Assembly (NCBI GenBank): GCA_977006965.1
Contig: OZ345352.1
Span: 2,418,001 to 2,482,000 of the forward strand
From: Phymatolithon calcareum
Taxonomy: Eukaryota > Rhodophyta > Florideophyceae > Hapalidiales
Reading direction: 5' to 3'
Length of the DNA stretch: 64,000 bases
Positions 52,990 to 63,097 of this stretch are shown one piece after another. Within the stretch, counting starts at the first letter, position 1. Each line of letters begins with the position of its first letter. The notes under the pieces are model-generated. The model saw only the letters and a list, made by a program, of their open reading frames with translations. It searched no databases and was not told where the DNA came from. Position numbers and translations under genes: made by a program.

Positions 52990-53957
52990 TGACTATTTCA
53001 GGGTTGATTAAGCTGGTGGGAGTTGTGTATTTACAAGATTACGGTTTGTTTATTTTCTTATTATCAGTCGTTCGTTGTCTCCTCCCTCCGGTCCGCTAAT
53101 CGGATTTCAGGCGGGGTTTATATAGATATTCATATTTTATCAAATACGACATATTTGCACGAAAATTGAACATTCTAATTCTCTAGCTGTTTCTTCAAAA
53201 ACCCATTTGTGTTCTAGAACCATCTAGAAAGGTCCAATTAGTTTCTAGATGTTTCCAGAAAGTTCTATTCGTATTCTAGATACATTTAGAAAGTTCGAAT
53301 GTATTTCTAGATGTTTCCGCAAATATTTCATGAAAAGTACAGCGGGTTTCTCTAACTTTTGCCACCCTGTACCACACAAAGAACATTGTCACTAATTATG
53401 GTCACGCACTAAACGAAATTACGGAACTTTATAATACTCCGCGCCTGCGCCACGAGCGGCAATGCCAGCCTCTCGCCTCCGACCAGGATGTCGCCAAACT
53501 CCCCAGCCCGGTACTGCATGCAGCGTTTCAAAGAGCCGCCCTGACGGTTCTTCAAGTTGTCCCAGGCGATTAAGCCCCCAGTGATCGACCTCTAACGCTG
53601 TACAACCCGTGACCAGTTTAGGCGATTGAAAAGACTGCTACTGCGAATCGAATTTTTTTGAGAACACGAAATACCACAAGCGCCGAAGCGATCCGATCGG
53701 AATGTCGCCAAACTCTCCGTTGCACCAGTCGATCGCTCAACACTGTAAATACATTACAGCATGGAAAAAAGTATGATACTCGTGCCATCGCCGGCGTGGT
53801 GGCACTAATCACCGTGGAGCACTATTCAATATGGCACTATATAGCGACCCCCCTGTATTCTAGAACGTCTAGACATAAATTACAGTAAATTAAATTAAGA
53901 TTTTCTACAATACAGAAACCTGGGTATCATACATACAGCGTCTATGTGACTGTTACA
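52990..53957 (-). repeat. Gypsy 5' LTR with inserted MITE
   Basis: It pairs with 44367-47403. The shared segments include the GTCCGCTAATCGGATTTCAGG block and several TTTCTAGATGTTTCC-type repeats. The LTR interior is full of TCTAGA-like motifs, which include the CTAG used as a target by the piggyBac-like element in the other LTR. Confidence 0.88.
53340..53855. mobile_element. 516-bp TA-flanked insert in the 5' LTR
   Basis: The other LTR is continuous here (CATGAAAAGGATTCTAGG). In this LTR a 516-bp segment starts CAGCGGGTTT after TA (53338) and ends CCCCCCTG before TA (53856). The inverted ends are weak (CAGSGGG), so the family (Tc1/mariner-like) is a guess; the insertion itself is certain. 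Confidence 0.7.
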
Positions 53958-54890
53958 TGTTTAGCCTCTTTCGATCGCAAGCGCGATGTTAATCTCTGCG
54001 AAAATGCCGTTTTCAAACGATATCTGCAAACGGTGTCAATAACATGCACATCGGGGCATTCGTTGCACGAAATGGACATGGTAAAGTTGGCAGTTCGGTG
54101 GTCGTCGGCAATACCCGTCAAAGTGATGTTCCGTCGCACAGGCGGTTACACATCCAGACGATTCGTGTATGATAATGTTGGTGACCCATTCCAGAGGAGT
54201 ATGATTTACCAGGGGAAAGTAGGAGACAAACGCAGAGGGGTTGTCATACCGAATTTTCTGGACAGCTGCATTTCGAGCTTGTATGAAACGAAAATGGCGA
54301 ATTAGAAACGTTTCAATTCGGAGATCGCGCAATATGAAAATTGGTGAAAGTCGAGAGCGAACGTCGGTTGAGGACGATTTATCGGTCGTTCTCAGGCCAG
54401 GAAACGTTGTGTGGAGAGAAATAACAAAAATTAACGGATATTAGTGGAACTAGAATCCTGGAGCTTAAATCGGTGCAACGGCGCTGCTTGTGCGTGTTAC
54501 CTTTCATAATTTTCTACCGTTTTATGGCCATTTTCGAAGCAAAGTAAGCAGTCTTAACTGCGCTCGCCCCATGCTGTAATGGTGCCCAACAGCGTGACTG
54601 CTGTTTTAGCAGACTTCGATTGGCTGCCGAGCTCCGTCAGACACTTCTCGTCAGCAAGCACCACGCTTTTTGCTAATAATTTTGATACAATCGTTAACCC
54701 ATAATATGCTTTGCACAGCAGAGGATAATTTTCTTACAATCTTTCAAGCTGAAAACTTTTGCTCTTCTCCCTGTCTAACTTTCCCTTGCTACTAGTGGGT
54801 TTTAGAAAACAGAATTTGGTCCCATTTCGGTTTTTCGTTGTAAAAACTTACATCTAGCAACCGAAATTACCTCACCGAAATCTCGAAATA
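53958..54890. other. No gene assigned
   Basis: One 119-codon plus-strand ORF (53946-54305), opposed by a 98-codon minus ORF. No motif is recognised on either strand. I do not call either. Confidence 0.4.
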
Positions 54891-55025
54891 TCGGACTAAA
54901 CACTGAAGAGAAATCCGATAATGAAGAGTGAAGAGGCGCGAAAAGGTATTCCTGTGATGTACCCTATCCATCTCCACGAACGTCCGTGATGCCTTACGCA
55001 CCTCCCACAGCGTCTATTCTCATCC

Positions 55026-56011
55026 GTGATGCATGGCGCCGTGCCCTCTATCAGCGATTCTGCGGCGCATGCCCTATGTGGCAATAATCTCACCCACGAG
55101 GTAGCGCCAGCGCCTCAAATGCAGTTATTGGAAGCAGCTGTTATGACTTTTTCTCCGTGCATAATCGGAATGCGCTCACATCCAAAATTGAAGCGCCTGT
55201 GGCGCGATGATCTTAATATTACCCTCCTCTTAGAGATCGTTGCAGTTGGTGCCCACATCCCAGGGCGTATCGAGGTCGCGGTCAAGTTCGCAGAGATTGC
55301 AACAAACTTCAATGGAAACCCGAAACTCCAGATGCCGTGGAAGACGAATGGGAAGCACCGAAAAGACCGATTCTAGCTGTTGTTTGACAAGTGGCCCATT
55401 TTAGATAGTGAAAGTGCATCTTCTTCGAGCGCAGGGGAGAAGTTTGGGAACTTTGAACGGCTAAGAGCTGATATAACAGATGAGGTCGAGGCTCGAAAGT
55501 TGGACGTTGAAGAGGCACTGAAGGAGAGAGAAAGGATGCAGAGAAAGTGGTGGAGGCTAGGGTGGCTGTGCGCCAGAAGGCGCTGGTGCGTCAAGCCGAG
55601 CGATCATTGCTGAAAGGACGAGCTGGGCGGGCTGAAAATGGTGATGGTGATATTGGTATGCCATCAGCGACGCTAGCCAAGAAAAGACGTGCTGGCGGTG
55701 ACGGTGTGAACGACATGGGCGCTGAAATAGAGGATCTTCAGCGTGTAGAGCGCTCCCGACTGGAGCTCATGAAAGCCGCCGCCCCATGTGATGACCGACA
55801 TCTGGCGCTAACAGAAATGCGATTAGAAAGCTAGTACGCTACTGCAGCTGCACAGCATGTCATCGCTTAGCGTCGGATGGCATTGGAGGAGCAGCTTGAG
55901 AAAGATGATGCGAAGCGTGATGAGATACAGGCGGAGGAGCGAAGGGTACAACTGCAGATCTAGGCGATGATTCTAGAATTCATGTCTACGGTTACTAGAA
56001 AGGCACCATAG
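55026..56011 (+). pseudogene. Harbinger Myb-like accessory protein, broken
   Basis: In PIF/Harbinger elements a Myb/SANT-like protein helps the transposase reach DNA. Here LWRDDLNITLLLEIV (about 55,196-55,240) resembles the start of such a domain, with HIPGRIEVAVKFAEIA and KHRKDRF following. A TAG at 55374-55376 breaks the frame, LLFDKW continues, and a one-base shift near 55,545 leads into a long charged coiled-coil-like tail (EARVAVRQKALVRQAERS, then LEEQLEKDDAKRDEIQAEE) with three more stops. It converges on the transposase, which is the usual two-gene layout of the superfamily. Confidence 0.65.
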
Positions 56012-56058
56012 AAGCTTCTTTTATTTGGATTTTATATAATTACAACGGGAATGACGGT

Positions 56059-57215
56059 CTAATTTCCGAGTATGTTTGGACGTTTATTCAGCAGTTGCTC
56101 AAATGTAAGACTCAAAGCTAGGACGGGAGCACTTGAAAAATTGGAGCTCTGTGACCCAGACATACATGTACGAAAGTTGAAAAGCACTGCTGACACTAAA
56201 TACCGATTGCCCACGGGGACTATCTCAAGGCAGAGCTTACGAATGCAGTCGAGATGAGTAAAGTACTTCTTAATGTCCTTGAAGGCTTACACCACGGACA
56301 CAACATGCTTTTATTGAACGCCTTTTGCTCTTCTGATAGTGCCACGCCTTTGAAGCCGACTTGGAGATACGCGCGTAACACATATGCAGGATATCCATAG
56401 ATGTAAAACTACCTGCCATCCTTCATTAGAGCACGTTCTAGATCATCCTCGATTCCCAAAAGTATGAACACGGTCATATCATGACGACGACCTTCTTACG
56501 GCCCGAACATATGGAATATGAGGCCATCGGGGAAGGTTATGGCCTGCATTTTAATACAGTTGCGACGTTTGTGTCGATTCTAAGTTGAAAGCTGCTCTAT
56601 GCCGCTCGCACAAGCAACAAATAGGTTAGTTCCATCAATGAATCCGACACAGGAGCCCAGAGCCCCACCCGCCTCATGAGTTGCATCGGCATATATCTCG
56701 GCGCGCTGGCGCAAAAAATCCGCCCTGAAAGTTTTTGCCACAATATCGAAGCGGTTTTCGAAAAATTCAAGTGCCTCGTTGAATATCTCAGAGAGCTCCC
56801 CTGAGTGTTTTCCAAATTCCATCTCCACATCACACCAATGGCACACAGTGCCAAACGGTCAACACCGTATGTAAATGGAGCACAAAGTTGTAGTCTTGTA
56901 TCTACGTCTACGCGTTACGTTCCCCTCGAGCGGCCATTCGAGCTGATGGATGATGCGATATATATCTTGCTTCTTGAAGCTGAGCCGCTAGAGGCACATC
57001 TGGTCATCGAGCCCGTCGAGAGAGAACTTTTTCGTCCAAATTCTGCGTTCGCGTTCCCTACCCAGCACTTCTTCCGTTTCTGGGTAAAGCGCATCGCGTA
57101 GCAAGACGCAAGTCAGGTAGTAACTGAAGTCTGCAGCTCTGCACCGCGCAATAACTAAAATTAAAGTCGTCGCTCTACTGCGGTGCTTGGCAATCGTGGC
57201 GTCTCTGATACGCAT
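56059..57215 (-). pseudogene. PIF/Harbinger transposase, decayed
   Basis: The minus strand reads in one frame for about 385 codons with nonsense codons: FSLDGLDDQMCL, stop, RLSFKKQDIYRII, RYKTTTLCSIYIRC, stop, then LSEIFNEALEFF, GSCVGFIDGTNLF (first catalytic Asp), stop, NRHKRRNCIKMQAI, PDGLIFHMFGP, stop, EGRRHD, then IYGYPAYVLRAYL and, after a shift, DIKKYFTHLDCIRKLCLE and SAVLFNFRTC, ending at TAG 56059-56061. The second catalytic residue, Asp in GDPAY of the family, is Tyr here (GYPAY), so the protein was inactive even without the stops. Identification is secure from the linear order of motifs. Confidence 0.85.
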
Positions 57216-57736
57216 AGCGGGCGGCGTGCTCTGTACGCCTGTGCTCGGATTAGGAGACAGACTGTTCGTCTTGCTACTCGAACGCGATTACCGCATATCA
57301 TACTGTACTTATTGTATGCGCTTCCCACAGTAAGCCGAGATATTTCGGTTCGGTTCCTAATTGAATAGTCATACAGTCGATCCTCGATTTTTGCATAGGC
57401 AATGTTAGCAACCCTGGTATTTAAAAATCGAGATTATTCAAGTATCGAAGCCGTATCATATCATAGCGAAATTAAAAAATATTACAGCTCAAGATTACAA
57501 TTTCTGTCAACTTTGAAGCAGTTGTGCTGTACCTCATTGGGAATCCGGCCGATATTTGTAGTCGGAACAGCGTCATTGAGCATTTCCCGGCTGTGCTGCA
57601 CATCGCGATTGTTCCCGTACTCCAATCTGCCCTAGAAAATCCCCAATGGTGGACGTTGAATACAGGAAGGAGATGCAGGATTTAGTGTATTTTACCTCAA
57701 TTTTTGATTAATGGTCTGAGCATGTCATTTTGAGGA

Positions 57737-58720
57737 TTACTGATGGCTAGTCATTTCTGCACTCTTAGACTCTCCCGTCGAGGGTACTTGCGCAGACTTC
57801 ACTCTTCTAATTACGATCATGTCATCTTTGGGCTTAAAGTTCCGATCCGGAGCAGACAACGTGATGAACAGTACGAGTTGGGCTGTACCTTCCCAACCAG
57901 GCACAAACTGCTCGAAGTCTGCCTTAACGGAGAACGGGAGCATGATGCGCGCGAACGATTCTACTTTGTCGTCCATGCACTCCTGGAAGTTTTCCAGATA
58001 GTTGTAAAACCGCTGGACCATCGGATGATTTGGGGCACGCCATCCCCCTCCAGCCACATACGGGTCAGAGTGGATGCGTCAGTAAGCGCATGTGGCCAAA
58101 GAGACACACGCGGAAATCACCTGGCCGCTCTCCGACGCCAGTTGGAAGCAGCACCGCCACCGAGACTAGTCCGTCCTTTGACCTAGGGTCCTTCCAATTG
58201 CTTAGCAGGTAAAGGGGCTTAAACTCTAGTCTAGGAGATGGCATCTACCCTCCAAAGTTGCACAAGTCCACCGTGTTTCCATCGTCATCATCAAGCTCGA
58301 TGAAATCATCTTCATCGTCCTCTTCGCCGTCTGAATCTGCACCTGCCACTTTAGCACGAAGATTTACCGATGGAGCGCCTGAGAGATCTAATGTCAGAAT
58401 ATGAACCAGAGAGAGAGAAGGAAACTATTTTTGAATTATTACCTTTTGGAGCCGACTTGCCATAATTTTCGTTCATTAGCTTGGAAATCGCTTCCGGAAC
58501 TTCTCGATTTGAACCGAAGGTTTTTGTGCGTGTGCCAAAAACCAGGTTTGTACCCAGGCTTAATCTTGCCAGTAGCGAAGAGTTCTGTCAAAGTTCGTGA
58601 GGCCTCCGGGCTCGCCGCAAAAGAGTCCGTGGCAGGCCCCTTCTTCGGGGCCATCTTTCGTGGCCTGGACATGATGCTCGAACAATGGCAGATCGAGCGT
58701 AGGCAGTGTAGCACATATAT
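57737..58720 (-). pseudogene. Unknown gene with a 55-bp intron, frameshifted
   Basis: I do not recognise the family. On the minus strand from about 58,660: MSRPRKMAPKKGPATDSF, LTELFATGKIKPGYKPGF, then a five-T run adds one base, and the frame continues GTRTKTFGSNREV, AISKLMNENYGKSAPK. A GT-AG intron (GTAATAATTC... to ...TGACATTAG, about 58,387-58,441) joins in phase to DLSGAPSVNLRAKVAG and an acidic stretch (DEDDFIELDDDDG), then TAG, LEFKPLYLLSNW, SVAVLLPTGVG, a further shift, GGGWRAPNHPMVQRFYNYL, FEQFVPGWEGTAQLVLFITL and a stop at 57737. Basic N-terminus and acidic middle. It could be an accessory gene of the transposon whose N-terminus is at 59659. Confidence 0.6.
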
Positions 58721-59640
58721 GGCGTTTACACTAATTGTACATGTGCTTTCCCGCCATTTCAAGATAGCGGAGGGGGAAAACAAAGCCTATCATTGATCGC
58801 CCATCATTGGTTCTCGCAGCGCATATGAGAAAACTGAAATCATCAAACAGATGCACCAATTGAATATTCCAAGAATCAGAATATTTCAGAAAAGATTCAG
58901 GAGGCAGTTTTCCTAAGCTTGATTTTTTAAATGCCAAAAATTGGCTTTGGCACAAACGGCACCCCAGCTTTTATAGCACGATAACTAATAAACAAAGGGA
59001 GAGAGTTATAAAAAAACATACCTACATCATACAGAAGCTTGTGTGTAATAGTTTGATTGGGATTTTTTCAAAAAAATAAAATAAAACATGCACTATGAAC
59101 AGTCAAATTCGCAAAAACCTTCGTTTCCCGCTATTTTTCTCTGTGTTCAACCGAACGTTCCTCATTCAATTCTCATTGTTGAATAACAAATCAAGCAAGA
59201 ATCAGTAGAGAAGGTATAGCTTACTGTACTGGATTAGTTTTTGTCACAAACGAATTATATTCAGAGCCGTTACAACACTTTAAACTTTTGGCCGCTGGCC
59301 ATTTCGGCGTCCAAAACTGCCAAAACAGCCAAAACGGCATTTTCAGCCCACGCCGAAAATCTGAACCACGCTGAGGTCGATTAAATTCAAATTTTTAAAT
59401 GCATATTTCATACGCAACTGCAAAATGCAGTTGTTCCACTCCCCAAAAAAGTACAAAGAAAATGAGCATTATTGGAGTTTGCGCAGATTTTCATAATTTT
59501 GAATGAAATTGGATCGCTGGGCTTTGCGCTATTATGCACGTGCTGCAGGCTAAATGTATACACGTATGTTGTACTATAATTGTTCTACTCTCGACAAAAA
59601 TTTAATTACCAATGGTGTAGTGCCTTCTCCCTGGTGTGGG
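58720..59640. other. AT-rich stretch, no gene
   Basis: Nothing coding is recognised. GCCAAAACGGCCAAAA-like short repeats lie near 59,300-59,340. Confidence 0.45.
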
Positions 59641-59658
59641 TTTCCGTAGCTGGAGCGC

Positions 59659-60036
59659 GTGATGGATGACATATTTGTTTCAGGAGAAGATTTCATGCGC
59701 CTTGGTGTTGTCTTCCGTAAAAGGGCATCTACCCTCGATGCTGTTCATGAGCGTAGGCGCTTTCGCGCCTTTTTTGGTGCCACTCCATCGGTTTGCAGCA
59801 TACTGTGGTCGCTCGTGTGCGTGACGAGACCGCCCAAATGCAAACCTATTCATCTTTTGTGGGCTCTCGCCTTCCTGAAAATCTATCCAACTGAGCATGT
59901 GCTTGCGGGGCTTGCGTGTTCTGATGAAAAAACTGTGCGCAAGTGGCAGTGGTGCTTTGTACGCTTACTGTCAAATCTTAAACTACAAGGAACGCTTTTC
60001 TTTCCTTTTCTTCGAATTTTCTGCGCCAGGAGCTGA
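59659..60036 (+). pseudogene. Transposase N-terminal fragment
   Basis: RRFRAFFGATPSVCSILW, KPIHLLWALAFLKIY, and DEKTVRKWQWCFVRLLSNLK have the pattern of the N-terminal domain of PIF/Harbinger-like DDE transposases common in algae and stramenopiles (F...FG.SP..C..LW; HLLWAL.FLK.Y; EKT.RKW.W). The match ends near 60,005, where unrelated AT-rich DNA begins, so the catalytic part is missing. The start at 59659 or slightly upstream is arbitrary. Confidence 0.6.
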
Positions 60037-60417
60037 TCAAAGCATTGGAAAAAATAATTGCTATTGTAATTATTTAAATTATTGTTCCAATAATTTATTC
60101 CTGAGTCGCGCATATTTATTGTATTTATTGAGATCTTCGTGGTTACGACAATTATTTTATTTATTTGAAAGCATTATTTACTCGAGAACGCTCGACTAAG
60201 TCTACGTTTCTGGGGAGAATGACAGCATTTTGGCCCGACGATTATATTGTTTATTTGGGCCCGATGGTATTCTTGAACAGTAAAGTGACATGTTTGTCAT
60301 CGATAGCACATGACGTGTCGGCTGCGGACTCCTCATTTAGGATTATGAAAACCATGGCAATCAACACAGTACAACGGGAACTGCGTACCAGGCGAGCACC
60401 GTTTGGTAGCACCCAAG

Positions 60418-60814
60418 ATGCCGCGAGTTTTCGGTAAGCATGTTCGCGATGAGTTTTTCACGCAGTCGGATCCCAACTCCGCTGTGTGGACTTGCAAATG
60501 TGGAACGCGACGGAAAGATTCTGGACGGGGCTACACCAATTTTGTGAGTCACGTTCAATCCGAGCATCCAAGCGACTTAAACGTTTTATGCGCTGAGAAA
60601 GAGTCGAGCACAAATACCTTACGAGTTTCGAAACCTATCTCTCTGTTTTATCCTCGCAAAACGTTGCGTGCCCACGGCTGGCTAGAGTTTATCGTCAAAG
60701 GCCTGCTGAAGAAGCGTTATTCCTGCAAATTTCGAGAAGCAGATGTTCCTTCATGCTAACTCGGATGTGTGGGGAATCGAAGACGTCAATGCTATCGTGA
60801 CAGAAAGCAGCTAG
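60418..60814 (+). pseudogene. hAT-type transposase N-terminus with BED-like finger
   Basis: MPRVFGKHVRDEFF begins a block with a BED-type zinc finger (WTCKCGTRRKDSGRGYTNF, then SHVQSEH). SLFYPRKTLRAHGWLEFIVKGLL follows, which resembles the W-E-IV-LLP region after the BED domain in hAT transposases. A stop follows at 60,757-60,759, and the rest of the transposase is absent. It sits directly left of the MULE. Confidence 0.6.
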
Positions 60815-60879
60815 ATGGATCCAATAATTGGGAATAACCAGTTATTTATTCCTCACTGAACTTAAATACAATAATTTAT

Positions 60880-62187
60880 GAGGAAATTCGCTGCATGGAC
60901 CGAAAAAGGTGGCAAAATTCGCTAAATCGGCACCCCTTGCAATAACTACTACTCGTTATGATACACAGAACACTCCACAGAAATAAACTTATCAAAAAAA
61001 TAATATTCATTTCATGCGCAACTCTATGCTTCAGCTCCTCGTCGCAAGTAGCATCTCCGTCATCGCAGGCGGTGAGGTCAATTATCATGGACTGAGCTGC
61101 TTTGTCGATGTATTTTCGCTTCGCGTCAACAATATTGCGGATGTTCGGCTTGGCGCATTTCTGCGAGAAGTAACCGTTGTTTCCGCACGAGGAGCCGTGG
61201 CGGGACCTCACTTCGGACGGGAAGTAGGGCCTCTTGCGCTTGCGGCCCAGCTTAGCGACAAGGTCAAACGGAACCAAATCATCCTGTACTAGCTGGTAAC
61301 CAGTGACTGCAACACGAATGATGATGCCCTCGTGTTGCTTGGCCCACGTTATCAATAGCCATGGGTCCCACACCAGATCTTGTTTCACGGGTCGAACGCG
61401 ACTCGATGCTGCGCCAAGCGTCCAGAACAGTTCAAAAGTGCAGCGACGACGTGGATACATGGCCGCTGGTGCTCTTCAAAGTGGCGGCAAGAGCATGTAG
61501 CGCGGTAGTCGCTGTTAACTACCACAGAGAATAGTGTCACTTGGCTGCTAACAACAAACCTCAGCATGTCTCCACAAGCGGCTTCTCCGCTCAGAGGATT
61601 TTTCCTGGTGCTTCTTGTAGCAGCAAGGCGTGAGGAACTTGCCTTGCCAATATACGTGTTGTGGGCGATTACGAGGTTGAGAACGTCGTCAAAGTTTGCT
61701 CCAGGGAGGTCACCCACCCATCTTCTCCATGAGTTCAGACGGTTCGGGCGAGAGCGCTGTGAGTTAGCTTAGCAGTCGAATGCGACGAGGTGCAGAGTAC
61801 TTTGCGTAGCGGATTAGTAGTGTAATAATAAGGAAGCTGACTGAAGATATGGATAGTCAAGGAGCATGTGCAATTGGTACACTCAGCAGAACCCTGAAGA
61901 AACCCACATGGACCCCTACCGAAGAGAATGAAGTGGCACGAGCCATTGACGTGACATTATGCAATTCTGAATAAGATAACTGACAACTCTCGATGCTAGT
62001 ATAACGCGATTAGAAAGGTGCCGACTTTCCTCAAGTTGGGACACATGGTACCTTCTCAATAAATCCTCTTAATTACGTGTAATGATAAGCGGCTGTCTAG
62101 CTGAAATCATAACGAGTAGTAGTTTTTGCAAGGGTGCCGATTTAGCGAATTTTGCAACCTTTTTCGGTCCATGCAGCGAATTTCCTC
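60880..62187 (-). mobile_element. MULE with 80-bp TIRs
   Basis: Inverted ends start GAGGAAATTCGCTGCATGGA and stay near-identical for about 80 bp (AAATTCGCTAAATCGGCACC in both arms, then ACTACTACTCGTTATGAT). The interior on the minus strand encodes the C-terminal part of a Mutator-like transposase. The outermost bases are shared with the MITE at 24168-24800. A 9-bp duplication is not recognisable. Confidence 0.85.
60960..61717 (-). pseudogene. MULE transposase C-terminus with SWIM finger
   Basis: The minus strand shows a SWIM zinc finger (ATCSCRHFEEHQRPCIHVVA: C-S-C...C-I-H) at about 61,440-61,500. After a frame change come DPWLLITWAKQHEG and YQLVQDDLVPFDLVAKLGRKRKRP, and a degenerate zinc knuckle GSSCGNNGYFSQKC in which the usual His of GH is Tyr. 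SWIM followed by a Cys-rich knuckle is the typical tail of plant and algal MULE transposases. The MULE catalytic domain is absent, so the element is non-autonomous. N-terminal to the finger, GDLPGANFDDVLNLVIAHN is unassigned. Confidence 0.75.
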
Positions 62188-62343
62188 GTTTAGATATTCT
62201 ATATTCGAGTAGTCAGTAATCCTTTGTTTCGTTAAAATTTCATGAGAAACCGATTTGGGACAGGCATTTTATATACAAAAAATCGAGGATATTCAAATCG
62301 AGGATATTCAAAAATCGGAGATTCAAAAATCGAGGATCGACTG

Positions 62344-62674
62344 GACCAACCGAAAAAAGACCGTTCCGTGTTTGCAAAAACCTTCTACTGTACAGTACAG
62401 TACGTAGTCTGTGCTAGAAGCCAACCATAATATGCCAAATTCTTATCTTATGATACAATCGTTCATGACCAGAAACCAAATCTGAGTATCTCATATCATA
62501 GACCGGAGACGGCCGAGCAGAGGTCGTTGTTCTTGTTCCAAACATGGACGCTCAACACGCAAGCAAGCACCGCTGCGAATAATCAACATCCGTGCATGCT
62601 CACTCGTTTCTGAGACGAGTGGCTATGTTCATTTCGATACCCCGCCATGGATCGGTTGCACCAGATTTTTGGCA
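62344..62674. other. No gene recognised
   Basis: It contains a TACTGTACAGTACAGTACGT tract at about 62,388. The short ORFs look like chance. Confidence 0.45.
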
Positions 62675-62851
62675 CGTTTCACATCTCCCAGTATGAAGAA
62701 AAAGCAACCGGCTTTTACCGCCGCTTACATAACTCTCGCAACTTCAACTAGTCGAAATCGCGTCGTGATTTCGACCAGTTGTAGTCGCGAGAGTTATGTA
62801 AGCGGCGGTAAAAGCCGGTTGCTTTTTCTTCATACTGGGAGATGTGAAACG
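62675..62851. repeat. 177-bp near-perfect palindrome
   Basis: Two arms of about 85 nt face each other with almost no spacer. The outer 65 bases of each arm are perfectly complementary (CGTTTCACATCTCCCAGTAT... to ...ATACTGGGAGATGTGAAACG), and the inner 20 have about four mismatches (AACTTCAACTAG against GACTACAACTGG). No TIR-type termini or matching flanks are visible. A transcript would fold into a long hairpin. Confidence 0.95.
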
Positions 62852-62887
62852 GCGCCTCTATGGCATGTGCGGTGAGGGAGGAAGACT

Positions 62888-63097
62888 TTAATCTCGTACA
62901 TCAGTTGGCATTTGCTCTCTGCAATCGTGGTAGAAGGCATGTAGCATTAGACTGAGTCCACTTTTTCCGACGTTCTCTTCCATGCGAAATATGGGCTCTA
63001 GCCAATTCCATCGCCGATATCTGGCGCGCATGACGACGTCGAGTAAAGTTTCTCGGGCATCTTCTGTCACTGTTCGTCCAGTTATCTTGGATAGCAA
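62888..63097 (-). pseudogene. Possible C-terminal scrap of another LINE
   Basis: KITGRTVTEDARETLLDVV and RARYRRWNWLEPIFRMEEN resemble the C-terminal RRxRWxGHxxRM segment of RTE/CR1-like LINE proteins. The GH is altered to EP. Short and uncertain. Confidence 0.35.

Larger units (their letters stand above)
44367..53957 (-). mobile_element. Decayed Ty3/gypsy retrotransposon with nested insertions
   Basis: Two LTRs of about 450 bp (after removing inserts) start TGTAAC and end AGTCA in the element's sense. The 5' LTR is 52990-53957 and the 3' LTR is 44367-47403. Between them on the minus strand lie gag, protease, RT, RNase H and integrase in the Ty3/gypsy order. A candidate primer site TGGTAGCACC follows the 5' LTR at about 52,978 and a purine-rich GAAGAAAG tract precedes the 3' LTR. 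Each LTR and the RT gene carry a later insertion. The flanking 5-mers ACGAA and TGTTT do not match, so the duplication is lost. Confidence 0.88.
57374..62343. mobile_element. Second pogo-type MITE, expanded by nested insertions
   Basis: The left end CAGTCGATCCTCGATTTTTG after TA (57372) and the first 290 bp match the MITE at 23484-23981. The matching right part (GATATTCTATATTCGAGTAG ... AAAAATCGAGGATCGACTG) appears only at 62,190-62,343. The 4.5 kb between are later insertions. The right flank is GA instead of TA. Confidence 0.75.

Noticed and set aside
53946-54332. Overlapping 119- and 98-codon ORFs as a gene
   Set aside because: Opposite strands are both open over the same DNA, and neither shows a motif or paralogue. 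Coding cannot be told from chance.
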